DNA of 64,000 nucleotides from Cytospora piceicola (taxonomy: Eukaryota > Ascomycota > Sordariomycetes > Diaporthales > Cytosporaceae): NCBI GenBank assembly GCA_023375675.1, contig JALQBC010000068.1, positions 1 to 64,000 on the forward strand, in the 5' to 3' direction. Positions 1-13,247 of this stretch are shown here, in pieces; the first letter of the stretch is position 1; each line of letters opens with the position of its first letter. Both the position numbers and the translations under genes were made by a program. The notes under the pieces were generated by a model. The model saw only the letters and a list, made by a program, of their open reading frames with translations, was not told where the DNA came from and did not search any database.

Positions 1-155
1 TTTAGGTTAAATTATTTAATTCGGAGCTAAACCCGGCGTGGAAGGCCGGTTCTAAAACCAGGCCCCCGGGCTAGCCTATTAGGCGCCGCGCTGCCGCCCC
101 ACCTGCAGGGGTTTAGTGGAATGGGACCTCATTCCACCAGACAATAACTGTTAGG
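1..155. repeat. Left copy of a ~150-bp direct repeat bounding the AT-rich block
   Basis: This segment matches 13,096-13,247 in the same orientation. Shared landmarks include TTAGGTTAAATTATT, GGAGCTAAAC/AGAGCTAAAC, AGGCCGGTT and a closing AATAACTGTTA. Most differences are C/T or G/A transitions, and this left copy keeps much more G+C than the right one. A palindromic GTGGAATG...CATTCCAC lies near 116-139. It may be a terminal repeat of a large element of about 13 kb, or a dispersed repeat present twice. I see no clear TG...CA ends, so I do not call it an LTR. Confidence 0.6.
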
Positions 156-1964
156 TTTTATAGGTTATTAGCTAGACGTAAACGTAACTAAACTAACACG
201 TTCTTTACTTTAACTTTAATACTAGCTTTATAACTAGTATTAAAAATAGTAGCTTAAACCTAAAAACTATAACCTAAGTTATAAATACCTTTATACTAAA
301 ATACTTAAACGTTTATAATATTAAAGATTTCTTCCGAAATTAAATACGACTAAATATATAAAAGGCTACTTTTAGATAAAGGACTTATTTTTATAAGCTT
401 AAAAGTAATATAGTTAGAATCCCGAAGTAAGTATAAAAGGTATTTTATTATTATCGATCGAAAGATTTATAGTAAACGTTAACGACTTTAACTATTACTT
501 TAAGTATTAAGTTCGAGGTTTGATTTTAACTTTAGTTTAAAGTTTAACTTTAACTTTAGCTTTAACTCGGATTTAAAAACTATATCGAAATCGAAATCGG
601 AATTTTCGGTACTAAATAGTACTTTATAAACTTATTTATTTAAGAAAAGTAAAGTATTATATTAGTAGTATACTTTAATAAACGTTATATAGCTAGGCTT
701 TAAAGTTAAAAACTCTATTATAATATTAAAATACTATAGCTAAGTATTTAATAGTTATATTATTAAAGCTATAGTAGTATTACTACCTGTTAGGTTATTT
801 AAATACTAGTAGCCTTTTATAAAAAACTTATCGATAGCGGCTAAAATACTATTACTTTTATAAGTAAGCTTAGTATTCTTAATATTATATAGTAAAATTA
901 TATCTTCGAATAGCTATAGTAAACTCGAGTTTTTATCTTTAGTATATATAAAGCGTCTATTATCCTTTAAACTATTAAAGTATATATTAGATATAGCTTA
1001 AAGTAAAGCGTCTTTTATAGTATACTATAAGTAAAGCAGGTTTTTTTTATTATAATAGATATTAGAACTTTAAGTTTATCTTTGTTTTTACTTTATCGAT
1101 TCGGTTATAGCCTTTAAGGCTACGAATAAAGCTTTAAAGTTTAAATAGATATAATAGGTAAAATAGCCTTCGATCTATTTAAAGTTTAATATAATAAGAT
1201 TATTATAGAAGGTTTTATATAGCTTATTTAAAAGGTAAACTATTAAATACTTTCTAACTATATAAAGCCGAAGGAAGAGTATATAGATAATACCGGCTAT
1301 ACTCGAGTTTCGTATAAAAAGGATATAAGGGATTTTATAAACTAAAACTAAATAAATCTTATTATTTATAGTAATATTAACTTTAATATAAATAGACTTT
1401 TAAAGGTATAAAGTTAACTATTAAACTATAAAAACGTTTAACGGCTATTTAAAGTCGAAAGGTTACCGGGTAAGGTAGATAGAGCTGTTTATATTAAAAA
1501 TAGCTAAGGCTATTTTCTTTAAAGTAGAATTACTAGTGTAAATACAGATTTTATCTTTATAGTATTAGTCTTCTTAGCTAGTAAATTTAGCCTTTAAACG
1601 GCTTAACGTTAATAGTTATAAACGGTTTATTTTTAAAAATATTTAGAGGTTAGTTAAGTAGTTACTTTTTAAGTTAAAGATATAATTTTACTATTTTACT
1701 TAAGTTTAATATACGTATATTTTTAATATATTTTAAGTTTTCGATAAAGAATAATAGTATTTATAAAGGCTAAAATATTTCTCTTTTTAGTCTTTATAGC
1801 TTTTTAATAAGTAAAAGATAAGTCTTATATATAGGATATAGGTAATCCGCTATATTAAGCGTTTTTATAATATATTAAAGTTTTATACTTATTAAAGTAA
1901 TTACTTATAACTTAAAAGCTTAAATATTTTTACTTAAAAAGGTTTGTTTTTATTAAAAGGTTTA

Positions 1965-2225
1965 TTTTAATTAAAAGAACTTATATTAAAGAGTTTATCT
2001 TAATTAAAAGAATCTTAATTAAAAGAATCTTAATTAAAAGAATCTTTATTAAAAAGCTTAACTTTATTAAACCTGCTATACTACTTACTATACTACTTAT
2101 TATACTGCTAATTATTCTTACTATACTACTTATTATACTACTAACTATTTTCGCTATACTACTTATTATACTACTAATTATTTTCGCTATATTACTTATT
2201 ATACTAGTAACTATTATCGCTCTTT
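1965..2225. repeat. Two short tandem arrays (15-bp and ~33-bp units)
   Basis: At about 1,970-2,050 the unit AATTAAAAGAATCTT is repeated about four times with variants. From about 2,070 to 2,225 a second array repeats TATACTACTTATTATACTAC with interleaved TAACTATT(TTCGC), period about 30-33 bp, five or so copies. Both lie inside the RIP block and have no coding potential. Confidence 0.6.
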
Positions 2226-3314
2226 AACCTTTAAAAGTTTATTTTTTTTAGTAATTACTTTAAATATAATTTACTTTATTCCTTTCCTTTACCTTTAAGT
2301 ATTAGGTTTTTAAAAGTCTGTCGACGTTCTATACTTTAATAAATAAATACGATAAGGAATAAGAAAAATAAAGAGTAAAAAAAAGAAACTAAACTACTTT
2401 ACTTAAGTCGTTTATTAACGTTTTACTAAAGCTATATAGCTAAAGATATAAGTAAGATAGGTAGAGCTAGTAGTAGTAATATTAAGCGTTTAAAAACCCT
2501 CCCTTTTTAACTAGTTAAGTTTAGTTATTTTAGGTTTTTTAAAGGCGTTATTAAAGGCGTTAGCTAAAATAAGATGTTTAAGTATAAGCTTAAGTATATT
2601 ATTAACTAAATACTTTTTAATAAAAGTTTATTTATAAAAAAAATATTAAAAGATAAAAAAGGAGATATAAAGTTACTTTTTATTATTACGTATACCTTTA
2701 AAAGATATATTATTACTTTTTTTTATTACGTATATCTTTATATACTGTTTCGGTTACTTTAGTCTATATTAATATTTTTATATATATTTTTTTCTATTTT
2801 TACTTTTCTTTTACGTTTCTTTCCGATTTTTATACTTTTACTTTTTAATAATACTACTACTTCTAAGTATAACTATAATAATAAGCGTAATAAAACGTAA
2901 AGTAGTTTTAAAAGCAGGAATAACCGTAATAAAATAGATAATAGCCGATTAAAAAAAGTAACTATTTATTATTATACTTTAAACCTAGTTAATATAATTA
3001 TACTAAAATTCGTTTATACTTAATATACTATCTTAAATCGTTACTATCGATAATAGTTTATAATTTATATCGGAAAAGCTTAAAGTCTTTAAGTTACTAA
3101 GTGTTAATACTATTCTATAAACTTAATTAAAAATAATATTAAGCGAAGGTATTCTTTATAGTAAGTTATTAAAATATATTTTAATAAGATAATAAAAGCT
3201 AATAAAATAGTTAGCTAAAAAAGATAAAGAACTACTTATTTAAAGCTAAAAATTAAAATAAAGTATTAAATAAAAGAAAAAGACGATATTTATTATAAGC
3301 TTTTATAACTAGTT

Positions 3315-3777
3315 AACCGATAATATTATTACCGTTACTACTACCGATACTAATACTACCGACGTTAATACTACTAACGCTAATATTACCGATATTAATA
3401 TCGCCGTTACTGCTATTAATACTAACGCCGTTAACGACGTTACTACTACTACTACTACCGATACTAATACCGCCGCCGATACTAATACCGTTATTACCGA
3501 TATTAATATTGCTATTACCGATATTATTACTACTGATATTAATACCGCCGCCGATATTAATACCGCGGCTACTAATACTAATACCGCTGCTACCGATACC
3601 GCTACTACCGATACTAATACCGTCGCCGATACTAATACCGCCGCCGACACTAATACCGCTACTACCGATACTAATACCGACGTTAATACTGCCGATAAGC
3701 CTTTCTCTATACCTGTTCTACCTAATATATCTATTTATATTTTAAATAATAATATACTATTTAACGTTATAGTATTA
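3315..3777 (+). pseudogene. Low-complexity relic reading frame rich in Thr/Asp/Asn/Ala
   Basis: This is the only long open stretch inside the RIP block. Read on the plus strand it is a degenerate repeat of the codons ACC GAT ACT AAT ACC with GCC GCC and GTT ATT interruptions, giving TDTNT/AADTNT-type repeats, then a short non-repetitive tail to a TAA. It stays open probably because these codons contain no CAA, CAG or TGG that RIP could turn into stops. An in-frame TAG precedes it and there is no ATG. It could be the repetitive domain of a transposon or host protein, or simply a codon-length minisatellite. No function can be given. Confidence 0.4.
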
Positions 3778-4919
3778 TAAAAAGTATAATAAAGGGTAGT
3801 AGTAGATAAAATAATAGAGTTTAACGTTATAATATTAGTATCTATAATTTTCGAAAACCTCTTTAGTATTTAAAGGCAGAAAAGGATTATATAAGTATTC
3901 TATAAGCTTTAAGACGAAAGGAGTTCTTTATTAGTTAAGCTAGCCCGGAGTTTAAAGCTAAATAAAAAATAGGTTTATCGGAATATTACTTAAGATAAGA
4001 ATAAAAAGCTTAGTTACTTTATTTTAAAGTATAAAAAAGCTTTTTAATAAGATTACCCGATAAAGAGTATAATTAAAAATATTTAAGCGTTACTTTTTAA
4101 AGTTAACGTTATAGAAACTTAAGATTTATAAAAGTTATAACTACTTAAAAAGCTTAATAAGTTCTTAACTAAAAAAGGTATTAAAAGAAAGAAAAGGTTA
4201 ATTATAACTAGCCGGGTTTTAATATACCTTCGAAGCTATTTACCGAGGTTTTAAAAGAAAATACTTAAGGCTAAGGTATACTAGTAAAGGCTATACCGAT
4301 ATTTAATAAATATATTTAAAAAGAGTATACTTATACTTATTTTAAAAGGTTTAAGTATAACGTACTTTAAATATTTTTTAAATAAGGCTACTAGCTTTAA
4401 AAAAAAAGATATATTTATTATTATAGCCCGTTTAATTAAAAAGGAGATATTAAAAGTTACTAAGTATATTAAGGTAAGTAAGGTTTTTATTATTAATATT
4501 ACTTAAAGTAAAACTTAAAAAGATAACCTGCTTAAGTTAAAGCTTACTAAAGTTAAAAAAGCTAAAACTAAAACTTATTAAATTAAAGAATTAAAATAAT
4601 AGTAAGTTAATAAGCTATTAGGTTTTAAAAGAATAAAAGAGGATTTATCGGATAATAATATAAGTAATAAAAATAAAAATAAGCTAAATAATAACAAAAA
4701 AGGTAATAAAGATAAAGTAGGTAATAACTAAGTAAGTAATTAAGCAGGTAATAAAAACGAAGATAAAGATAAAGATAAGAATAAGGATTAAATAAAGAAT
4801 AATTAAAGATAGTAATAATAAAAACTTTAAATATTTATTACTTTTTATTTACTATATTTTATCTTTATAGTTATAAAATAAAATAGTAAAATAAGTTAAT
4901 TTATAGTAATTAAAATTAT

Positions 4920-5190
4920 AAATATAACTTAAATCTAAAAAAGATAACTTAAATATAAAAGAAAAAATATAAAAGGAAAGGAAATAATATAAAAACAAAA
5001 CTGTTTTAGATTTTATACTATATATTAATAGTAATTTAATTTAGATGTTTTTAAAAGAATATAAAAGGAAAAGGTATTAAATATAGAAGAGAATATAAAA
5101 GTAAAAAATATAGAAAAGATAAAACTATTTTAAATTTAAAGTATTATATATTAATAGTAAGTTAATTTAGGTAATTTAAAATTAAACCTT
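4920..5190. repeat. Diverged tandem duplication of ~130-160 bp
   Basis: Two successive copies share AATATAAAAG..AAA, an AAACTRTTTTAgATTT-like stretch and TATATATTAATAGTAA(G)TTAATTTAG. The copies differ by substitutions and small gaps. Nothing coding is visible. Confidence 0.5.
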
Positions 5191-8159
5191 TTAATAATCT
5201 GTTTAAAAAATTATTATATAATAGTATTTTTATATTCGGAAAGTAAAAGTAGTATATACTATATATTAAAAAAGGTATTTATTTACTAAGGTTTATTAAA
5301 ATAAACACTTAATTAATAAAAAAGTAGTTTTAATACTACCTTTTCTTCCTTGCTTTTTTTTTTATTTTTTTTATTTTTTTTTTTAAGCTACCCGAGTAAG
5401 ATATAGCTTAATAAAAGAAAATAAGAAGATTCCTTAAATAATAATAAATCCTTTAATTAGTAATAAATTTACAGATAAGCTAAAGATTTATTATAAATAT
5501 ATTTAAGTATTTATTTATATAAATTCCTTTAATAAAACCTATCTTTAAAAAAGACTAAACTTAAATAGTCTAATAAAAATAAGGTTTTTATAAGTTTAAG
5601 TTTTATAAAATAAAGATAACGATATACTACTATAGCTAAAACAGATAGTAAGAAAAGTTTATAAAGTTAAAAAGGTAATATAACGTATATACTTTACGTT
5701 ATACTATTAAGCTAAGAATAAAGCGTAAAACTTATCTTATTTAAAAGGTTTATAAAAGGCTAGAACTACTATAATAAATTTAATAACGTATTAAACTCCT
5801 TCGGTAAAAGAACCTTATTTTAAACTAAAAGTTTTTAAAGTATTAAACTATATAAAGAACAGAAATAACTATTTATAAGCCTTTTAACTAAACTCTCTTT
5901 TAGTTACGTTACCGCTTAGGTTTTATATTAAAGTTCTATATTAGCTTATAATAAAATAGTAACCTTAGTTAATAATAGATAATATAAAAATTACGATAAA
6001 TCGCTTTTTTTAACCTTCGAGTTTATAATATTATATAATATAGTAAAGAAACTATATTACCTAAGCTTTATAATACTACTATAGTTTTTTATTTATTACT
6101 TAAACTTATAATAAATAAAAATATCCTTAATAGATACTTTTATAAAAAGTAAAACTAATATAGTTAAGAACTTAAGCTTAAATTAAAAAATAATCTGTAA
6201 TATAAGTCCTTCGAATACTTACTATAAGGTTTAGACTTATATATATCTTAACTTAAAATAATAATAAAAAAGGTTTAAAATAAAAATAAAAGTATCTGCT
6301 AAAAGTAAAAGGCACGATATACTAGTATATACTAGTATAAACGGGAAAAGTTTATAAGGTTAATTAATATAGTATATATTTTAATCTTTAGCTTAAATTA
6401 AAGAACGATCTGTTATTATAGGTTTTTTAAAACTATTTTACGTTATAATATTATTTAGTTAAACAGCTAAATAAAACGTAAAACCTATAATCCTATAAAA
6501 GGTTTTTAAAAGACTAATAAGCTATAATAGATTTAGTAAACTCGTTAAACTCCTCCGGTTAAAAACCTTATCTTAAATTTAAAGTAAAAGGCCGTTATAA
6601 GAAATAAAATTACTACTTATAGGCTTACTAGCCGTCTTTGTTTATATCTACGTTATTATTAAGGTTTTATATTTAGGTTTAGTAATAGCTATCGATATAA
6701 TATAGTTTTTTTAGGCGGTTTTATTTATATACCTTACTATAAGGTCGTATTACCTTTAGCGCCTTTTTATACGTCGTATATTCCGTTTATATATACTTTA
6801 TTAACTAAACCTATAGTTAAAAAAAATATCTTTAATATAAGCTTTCGTTATAATAAAAGCTTATATAGTACAGATTCTACTTTTAATATATAAGCTTTTA
6901 TACCTTTAAATATCCTTAAGTATAGCTATAGATTCGATATAACTTTAATATTACGTTATAATCTCTTAATACTAAGGCGGTTATAATACTCCGGGTATAG
7001 TTATTTAGCGTTTTTTAAAAGTAGGTATTACCTATTATTTATCTAAAGAAAAGCTTATACTAATATAACTAACGTTTCTTATTAATATAAGTCGCCGGAG
7101 TAGCTGCGCTTATAAGATTAAAACCTACTATAAATTCCTTATAACCGAAACTTTTAGTTTACTAAGCTATTTAAAAAACTATATAATAAGAACTATATAA
7201 AATAAAAGACTTACTAATAACTTTTATAACTAAAAGGCTGTATATTAAAACGCTATTTCGGAATCTTTTAAAAAACTAGCTTAATAAATAACTATAATAT
7301 TTAATAAATAAAGTTTTTAAAAAGCTATTATATACTTAAAAGCTTAAAACTTAAATTATTATTAAAACTACGTCGTTAACCTACTTAAGTTTTTATTACT
7401 ACTATAATTATACGCTCGGAAAGTATTACTACTTAAGCTATAGCTAAAATAGAAAAGGATAAGCTATACCTATATAGTATACTTAAGTAATACTATTTAA
7501 AAGATAGTATAAACTTACTATAACTTACTCGAACGAATTAAGCCTATATTATATATAAATAGTTTTTTACTTAAAAATAAGCTTACGTTTTATATAGAAA
7601 GTTTAAAAACGAACTTTTAAAGCTTAAAGATAAACTATAAATACTAACTAGCTATTACTATATACCGTTTAAGGTTTTATTACTACTATAATTATATACT
7701 TAAAAAGTACTACTAGCTAAGTTAAAAAAAAATAAACTATTATAGTATAAAATATTTATTTAAGTATATATACTACTTAAGAAAAAGTATATTTTATAAA
7801 AAGTTACGTTTAAGAATAAGGTATTTAATAAGCTAAATAGCTTTATTTAAGTTACTACTATTAATTTTATCTCTAGTATTATTACTTTAATTCGAACGTT
7901 TTTTTATAATCTTTTCGATATAAGTTTATTTCGTAGTACGTTATAATAAGCTTCGGTATATATTTATATAAGCCGATAAATTTATTTATATAAGTAATCG
8001 AAAAAATCGACTTACGTATATTAAACTTATCTTTTAATATATATATATTAACTATACTTTAAAGAAATTTATATAGTTTATATCTAAGTAATATATATAA
8101 CTTAGATAGAAGGCTATTTAAAAACGACGTTAGGTAAAGGTAGCGCTTTTTAATTAGTA

Positions 8160-8590
8160 GGGCCGGGGCTAGTAGAAGTAGTATTATAAAGGGTATTAAC
8201 TATTATTAAATCTATTATAGGTCTATTAAAGGTAGTATTATAGGTAGTATTAACTACTGTTAAATCTATTACAGGTCGTACTATTCTATTAAGAGTAGTA
8301 TTATAAGTAGTATCGACTATTACTAAATCTATTATAAGGCGTACTATTCTATTAAAGGTAGTATTATAAGTAGTACTAATTATTACTAAATCTATTATAG
8401 GTTTATTAAAGATAGTATTATAAGTAGTATTAACTATTATTAAATCTATTATAGAGTGTACTATTTTATTAAGAGTAGTATTACAGGTAGTATTAACTAC
8501 TACTAAATCTATTATAAGGTATACTATTCTATTAAAGGTAGTATTATAAGTAGCGTTAACTACTATTAAATACCTACTGTTAATTAATAT
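8160..8590. repeat. Tandem repeat, unit ~52-63 bp, about seven copies
   Basis: The unit core is CTATTAAAGGTAGTATTATA followed by AGTAGTATTAACTATTATTAAATCTATTATAGG. Some units carry an extra GTACTATT segment, which explains the two unit lengths. It lies inside the RIP block, and copies differ mainly by transitions. Confidence 0.7.
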
Positions 8591-8929
8591 TAGGTTTATA
8601 AACCTTTTATAATATAAATGCTAAACTCTTTATTAAACTACTTAAGATTATATACTATTATTTAAAAAGGCTATTTTAATATATCCTTTTATAGTTCTTT
8701 CGATATAAGTTTACTTCGTAGTATATTATAGTAGGTTTTAGTATATATTTATATAGCCTAATAAATTTATTTATATAAGTAATCGAAAAAATCGACTTAT
8801 ATATATTAAACTTATCTTCCGGTATATACGTATTAGCGATAGTTTAGTAAAAATAAATCGATTTTATAGCTAAGGTATATATAATACTTAAATAGATGTA
8901 AAGATACTAATTCTTTAAAGGCCTTAGCT

Positions 8930-11065
8930 ACTTACTTACTATATTTTAATGTAAATTAATATTTATAAAGCCTGTTAGATTAATTTTAATATATTAAAGT
9001 AACAGAAAGGTATTAAAATTTAAGTTTAAAAAATTCTAATAGATAAATCTGTATTTAAGTTAAATATTTAACTTAGATTAGTATAAGTATACTTACTTTA
9101 AACTTTAAAAGTATACTTACCTTAAACTATTACTTAGTATACTTAAGGCCTTTCCTTTTATATTTTAGCGTAAATTAATATTTATATAGCTTATTAGATT
9201 AATTCTAAAGCGTAAAAGTGCCGGGAAGGTATTAAAATATAAGTTTAAAAAAATTTAATAGATAGGTTTATATTTAAATATAAGTATACTTACTTTAAAC
9301 TTTAAAAGTATACTTACTTTAAACTATAAAAGTATACTTACCTTAAACTATAAAAGTATACTTACCTTAACCTTTAAAAGTATACTTACTTTAAACTATT
9401 ACTTAATATACTTAAAGCCTCTCCCTTTATATTTTAGCGTAGATTAGTATTTATAAAGCCTGTTAGATTAATTCTAAAGCGTAAAAGTGCCGGGAAGGTA
9501 TTAAAATATAGGTTTAAAAAAATCTAATAGATAGGTTTATATTTAAGTTATATATTTAACTTAGATTAGTACAAGTATACTTACCTTAAACTTTAAAAGT
9601 ATATTTACTTTAAACTATAAAAGTATATTTACTTTAAACTATAAAAGTATACTTACCTTAAATTATAAAAGTATACTTACTTTAAACTATAAAAGTATAC
9701 TTACTTTAAACTTTTACCTAGTATACTTAAGGCCCTTTTACTATATTTTAGCGTAGATTAGTATTTATAAAGCTTATTAAATTAATTCTAAAGTGTAAAA
9801 GTGTCAGGAAGGTATTAAAATATAAGGTTAAAAAAATCTGATAGATAGGTCTGTATTTAAATATAAGTATACTTACTTTAGACTTTAAAAGTATACTTAC
9901 CTTAAACTGTTATTTAATATATTTAAGGCCTCTTCTACTGTATTCTAGCGTAGATTAGTATTTATAGAGCTTAATAGATTAATTCTAGAGTGTAAAAGTG
10001 CCGGGAAGGTATTAAAATATAGGTTTAAAAAAATCTAACAGATAGGTCTATATCTAAGTTATATATTTAACTTAGATTAGTATAAGTATACTTACCTTAA
10101 ACTTTAAAAGTATATTTATCTTAAACTATAAAAGTATACTTACTTTAAACTATAAAAGTATACTTACCTTAGACTATAAAAGTATACTTACTTTAAACTA
10201 TAAAAGTATACTTACCTTAAACTATAAAAGTATATTTACCTTAGACTTTTATCTAGTATACTTAAGGCCCTTTTTACTATATTCTAATGTAAATTAGTAT
10301 TTATAAAGCCTATTAAATTAATTTTAAAGCGTGAAAGTGCCGGGAAGGTATTAAAATTTAAGTTTAAAAAAATCTAATAGATAGGTCTGTATTTAAGTTA
10401 AATATTTAACTTAGATTAGTATAAGTATACTTACTTTAAACTTTAAAAGTATACTTACTTTAAACTTTTACTTAGTATACTTAAAGCTCTTTTTATTATA
10501 TTTTAACGTAGATTAATATTTATAAAGCCTACTAAATTAATTTTAAAGTGTAAAAGTGCTAAGAAGGTATTAAAATTTAGGTTTAAAAAAATCTAACGGA
10601 TAAGTTTATATTTAAGTTAAATATTTAACTTAAATTAGTATAAGTATACTTACTTTAAACTTTAAAAGTATATTTACCTTAGACTTTTACCTAGTATATT
10701 TAAGGCCCCTCTTATTATATTCTAGCGTAGATTAGCATTTATAAAGCCTGCTAGATTAATTCTAAAGCGTAAAAGTGCCGAGAAGGTATTAAAATTTAAG
10801 TTTAAAAAAATCTAACAGATAGGTTTATATTTAGGTTAAATATTTAACCTAAATTAGCATAAGTATACTTACTTTAGACTTTAAAAGTATACTTACCTTA
10901 AACTTTTATCTAGTATACTTAAGGCCCTTTTTACTATATTTTAACGTAGATTAGTATTTATAAAGCCTGTTAGATTAATTCTAGCGCGTTAAAGTAGCGG
11001 GAAGGTATTAAAATTTAAGTTTAAAAAAATCTAACGGATAGGTTTATATTTAAATAAAATATTTA
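8930..11065. repeat. Satellite of ~200-340-bp monomers with nested 23-bp subrepeats
   Basis: About nine monomers follow head to tail. Each opens with TATTTTAGCGTAGATTAGTA and TTTATAAAGCC, continues through GTAAAAGTGCCGGGAAGGTA and AAAAAAATCTAAYAGATAGG, and ends in TATACTTAAGGCC. Inside each monomer a subunit of about 23 bp (AAGTATACTTACCTTAAACT with ATA or TTA) occurs two to seven times, which causes the variable monomer length. Monomers begin near 8,938, 9,159, 9,428, 9,742, 9,937, 10,274, 10,493, 10,710 and 10,936. Confidence 0.8.
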
Positions 11066-11984
11066 ACCGAGATAATTTAACTAAAAATTCTTTAATCTTA
11101 ACCCTTTCCTACTAGTAATAATAAAAACTAACCTTAACTATAATAAAGTATATTATAATAAAGCCTGTTACTTCTTTTAAATAACGGTATAAAATATATA
11201 TTTTAATTCCTTTATATAAGCGGTATAAAGTATTAAAATAGTAAATAATATTTATATTTATTATTTTTTAAAAGACTTAATTCCTTTTAAATTTAAGTTT
11301 TATTATTTCTTTTTTTATTTTATTAATACTATTAAATTTTACCTATAAAACTATATACTTACTTTATTTTTATATATACCCTTCGGTTATATATTACCGG
11401 TAACGTATAAGTAAAATATTATTTCTTTAAATTTATTCTACTTTAAAATATAGGCTAGCTTACTTATTTATATACTTTTTAACTATTAAATTTAATATTA
11501 TATACGTTTAATTTTATTCGATTTTATAATATTTTTTTTTTACCTAATTTTATTAATATAAATAGCTTAAAGAGAAAACCTAATAAAGCCCTTTAATAAA
11601 TAAATCCTTTTTACCTTCCCCTTTACTAATTTAAAAAGCAACTCTTCTTATAAAGAGTTTAAAGTAAGTAAATTTATAATTAAATAAATTCTATAGTAGA
11701 TTAAATAGTATAGTCGGTAGTTATATAATAAATATAGTAATTTAAAAGTCTTTACTTTAAATCTTTTATATAATACTTTTTATAATAAAATTAAAATCGT
11801 AAAAATTTATAAATTAAATAAAATAAAATCGTAGATTTAAATAATTCGTAAATTTAAATAATCTGTAATTTAATTAAATAAAATTATAATTAAATTAATT
11901 AAAATTTCTTTTTTTTTTCTTTTTACTTTTATTATATATATATATATTTAAGATATATACTTATATATTTATTTAATATATTAA

Positions 11985-12110
11985 GAATTAACTTATTTAC
12001 TTAATTACTTACTTACTTACTTATTTACTTACTTATTAAAGTATTTATATAATATATTACTTATATATATATTTACTTATTTACTTACTTATTTACTTAA
12101 TATAATATAT
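11985..12110. repeat. TACT/TATT tetranucleotide microsatellite
   Basis: Imperfect runs of TTACTTACTTACTTATT at about 11,995-12,040 and again at 12,063-12,100, separated by an AT-rich spacer. Confidence 0.7.
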
Positions 12111-12149
12111 TTAAATATTATATAGTTAATAATATAGTTTTATTCTTTT

Positions 12150-12715
12150 TAATTTTAGCTTTTTATAAATATTTAAATCGTTTTATTATATTAAAAATAG
12201 TAAGTATAATAGCTATAATAGAATATTTACTATAGTAATAATAATATTTATTATATTAAGTTTAATATTATAAAACTACCGATAAGGTTTTCTTTATTTA
12301 ATTTTTAGCTTTTTATAAATACTTAAATCGTTTTATTATATTAAGAATAATAAATATAGTAGTTATAATAAAACTATTAATATAATAAGCTTAATATCTA
12401 TTTTATTAAGTTATATATTAATAAACTACCGATAAGGTTTTATTTATTTTATTTTTAGCTTTTTATAAATATTTAAATCGTTTTATTATATTAAGAATAG
12501 TATATATAATAGCTATAATAAAATATTTACTATAGTAATAATAATATCTATTATATTAAGTTAGATATTATAAAACTACCGATAAGGTTTTCTTTATTTA
12601 CTTTTTAGCTTTTTATAAATACTTAAATCGTTTTATTATATTAAGAATAATAGATATAATAGTTATAATAAAACTATTAATATAATAAGCTTAATATCTA
12701 TTTTATTAAATTAAA
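12150..12715. repeat. Alternating A-B-A-B tandem repeat (~150-bp units, ~300-bp dimer)
   Basis: Four units start with TTTTTAGCTTTTTATAAAT then TTAAATCGTTTTATTATATT. Units 1 and 3 share a TTTACTATAGTAATAATAAT tail. Units 2 and 4 share AAACTATTAATATAATAAGC. Each unit except the last ends with AAACTACCGATAAGGTTTT. The alternation shows that a two-unit dimer was duplicated as a block. Confidence 0.75.
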
Positions 12716-13095
12716 TATAAAAATATTAAAACTACCCTTTTAAAGCGTTAAATTTATATTATTAAAATATATTTTATTTATTTAATTATATTAAGAATTA
12801 AACTTTAAATTATTAATTCTATAGTAAATATACTATAGCTATATTAGTAATAAGCTTCTTATAATAGCGGTTAGTATAGTAATATACTTTAATTAATTAT
12901 AGTTATTATAATAATATATTAAACTATATTAATAAAAAGTAAGGCTGTAAAAAACGCTAAGGTTAAAGCTGTAACAGAAGGAAGTAAAAGGCGAATCTGT
13001 AAGGTTTACCTTAAAGTCTCGAATATCTACCCCCCTTAATAAGATATAAAATAAATAAAAATAGGGTTTTATAGCCCTTTTTATAAGGATTCCGA

Positions 13096-13247
13096 TTTAG
13101 GTTAAATTATTAAATTCAGAGCTAAACTCAGCGTAAAAGGCCGGTTTTAAAACTAAGCCTTTAAACTAGCTAATTAACGCCCGGCCTTCAGCCTTACTTA
13201 TAAAAAAGAACTAAAACAGAACCTTATTCTAGTTAATAATAACTGTT
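13096..13247. repeat. Right copy of the ~150-bp direct repeat
   Basis: Partner of the copy at 1-155, in the same orientation. It is more strongly mutated: the left copy's CCCGGCGTGGAAGGCCGG reads here as CTCAGCGTAAAAGGCCGG. The two copies therefore did not receive RIP equally. It sits just inside the right edge of the AT block. Confidence 0.6.

Larger units (their letters stand above)
156..13095. repeat. RIP-degraded AT-rich block (transposon graveyard)
   Basis: About 13 kb of very AT-rich DNA in which CA and TG dinucleotides are almost absent, TA is in great excess, and CG, CC and CT still occur. This is what CpA-to-TpA mutation on both strands (RIP) leaves behind. Because TG is gone, ATG codons are nearly absent, and reading frames are closed by TAA and TAG. 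No gene can be read. The original elements are probably retrotransposons or DNA transposons, but no protein family is recognisable by eye. Tandem repeat families inside it are listed separately. Confidence 0.85.

Noticed and set aside
3309..3650. Minus-strand Val/Ser/Ala-rich open frame
   Set aside because: Complement of the Thr/Asp/Asn repeat; hydrophobic only because of the reversed codons, and no ATG start.
8930..11065. CRISPR-like repeat array
   Set aside because: The repeats are a nested satellite without unique spacers, in a fungal context.
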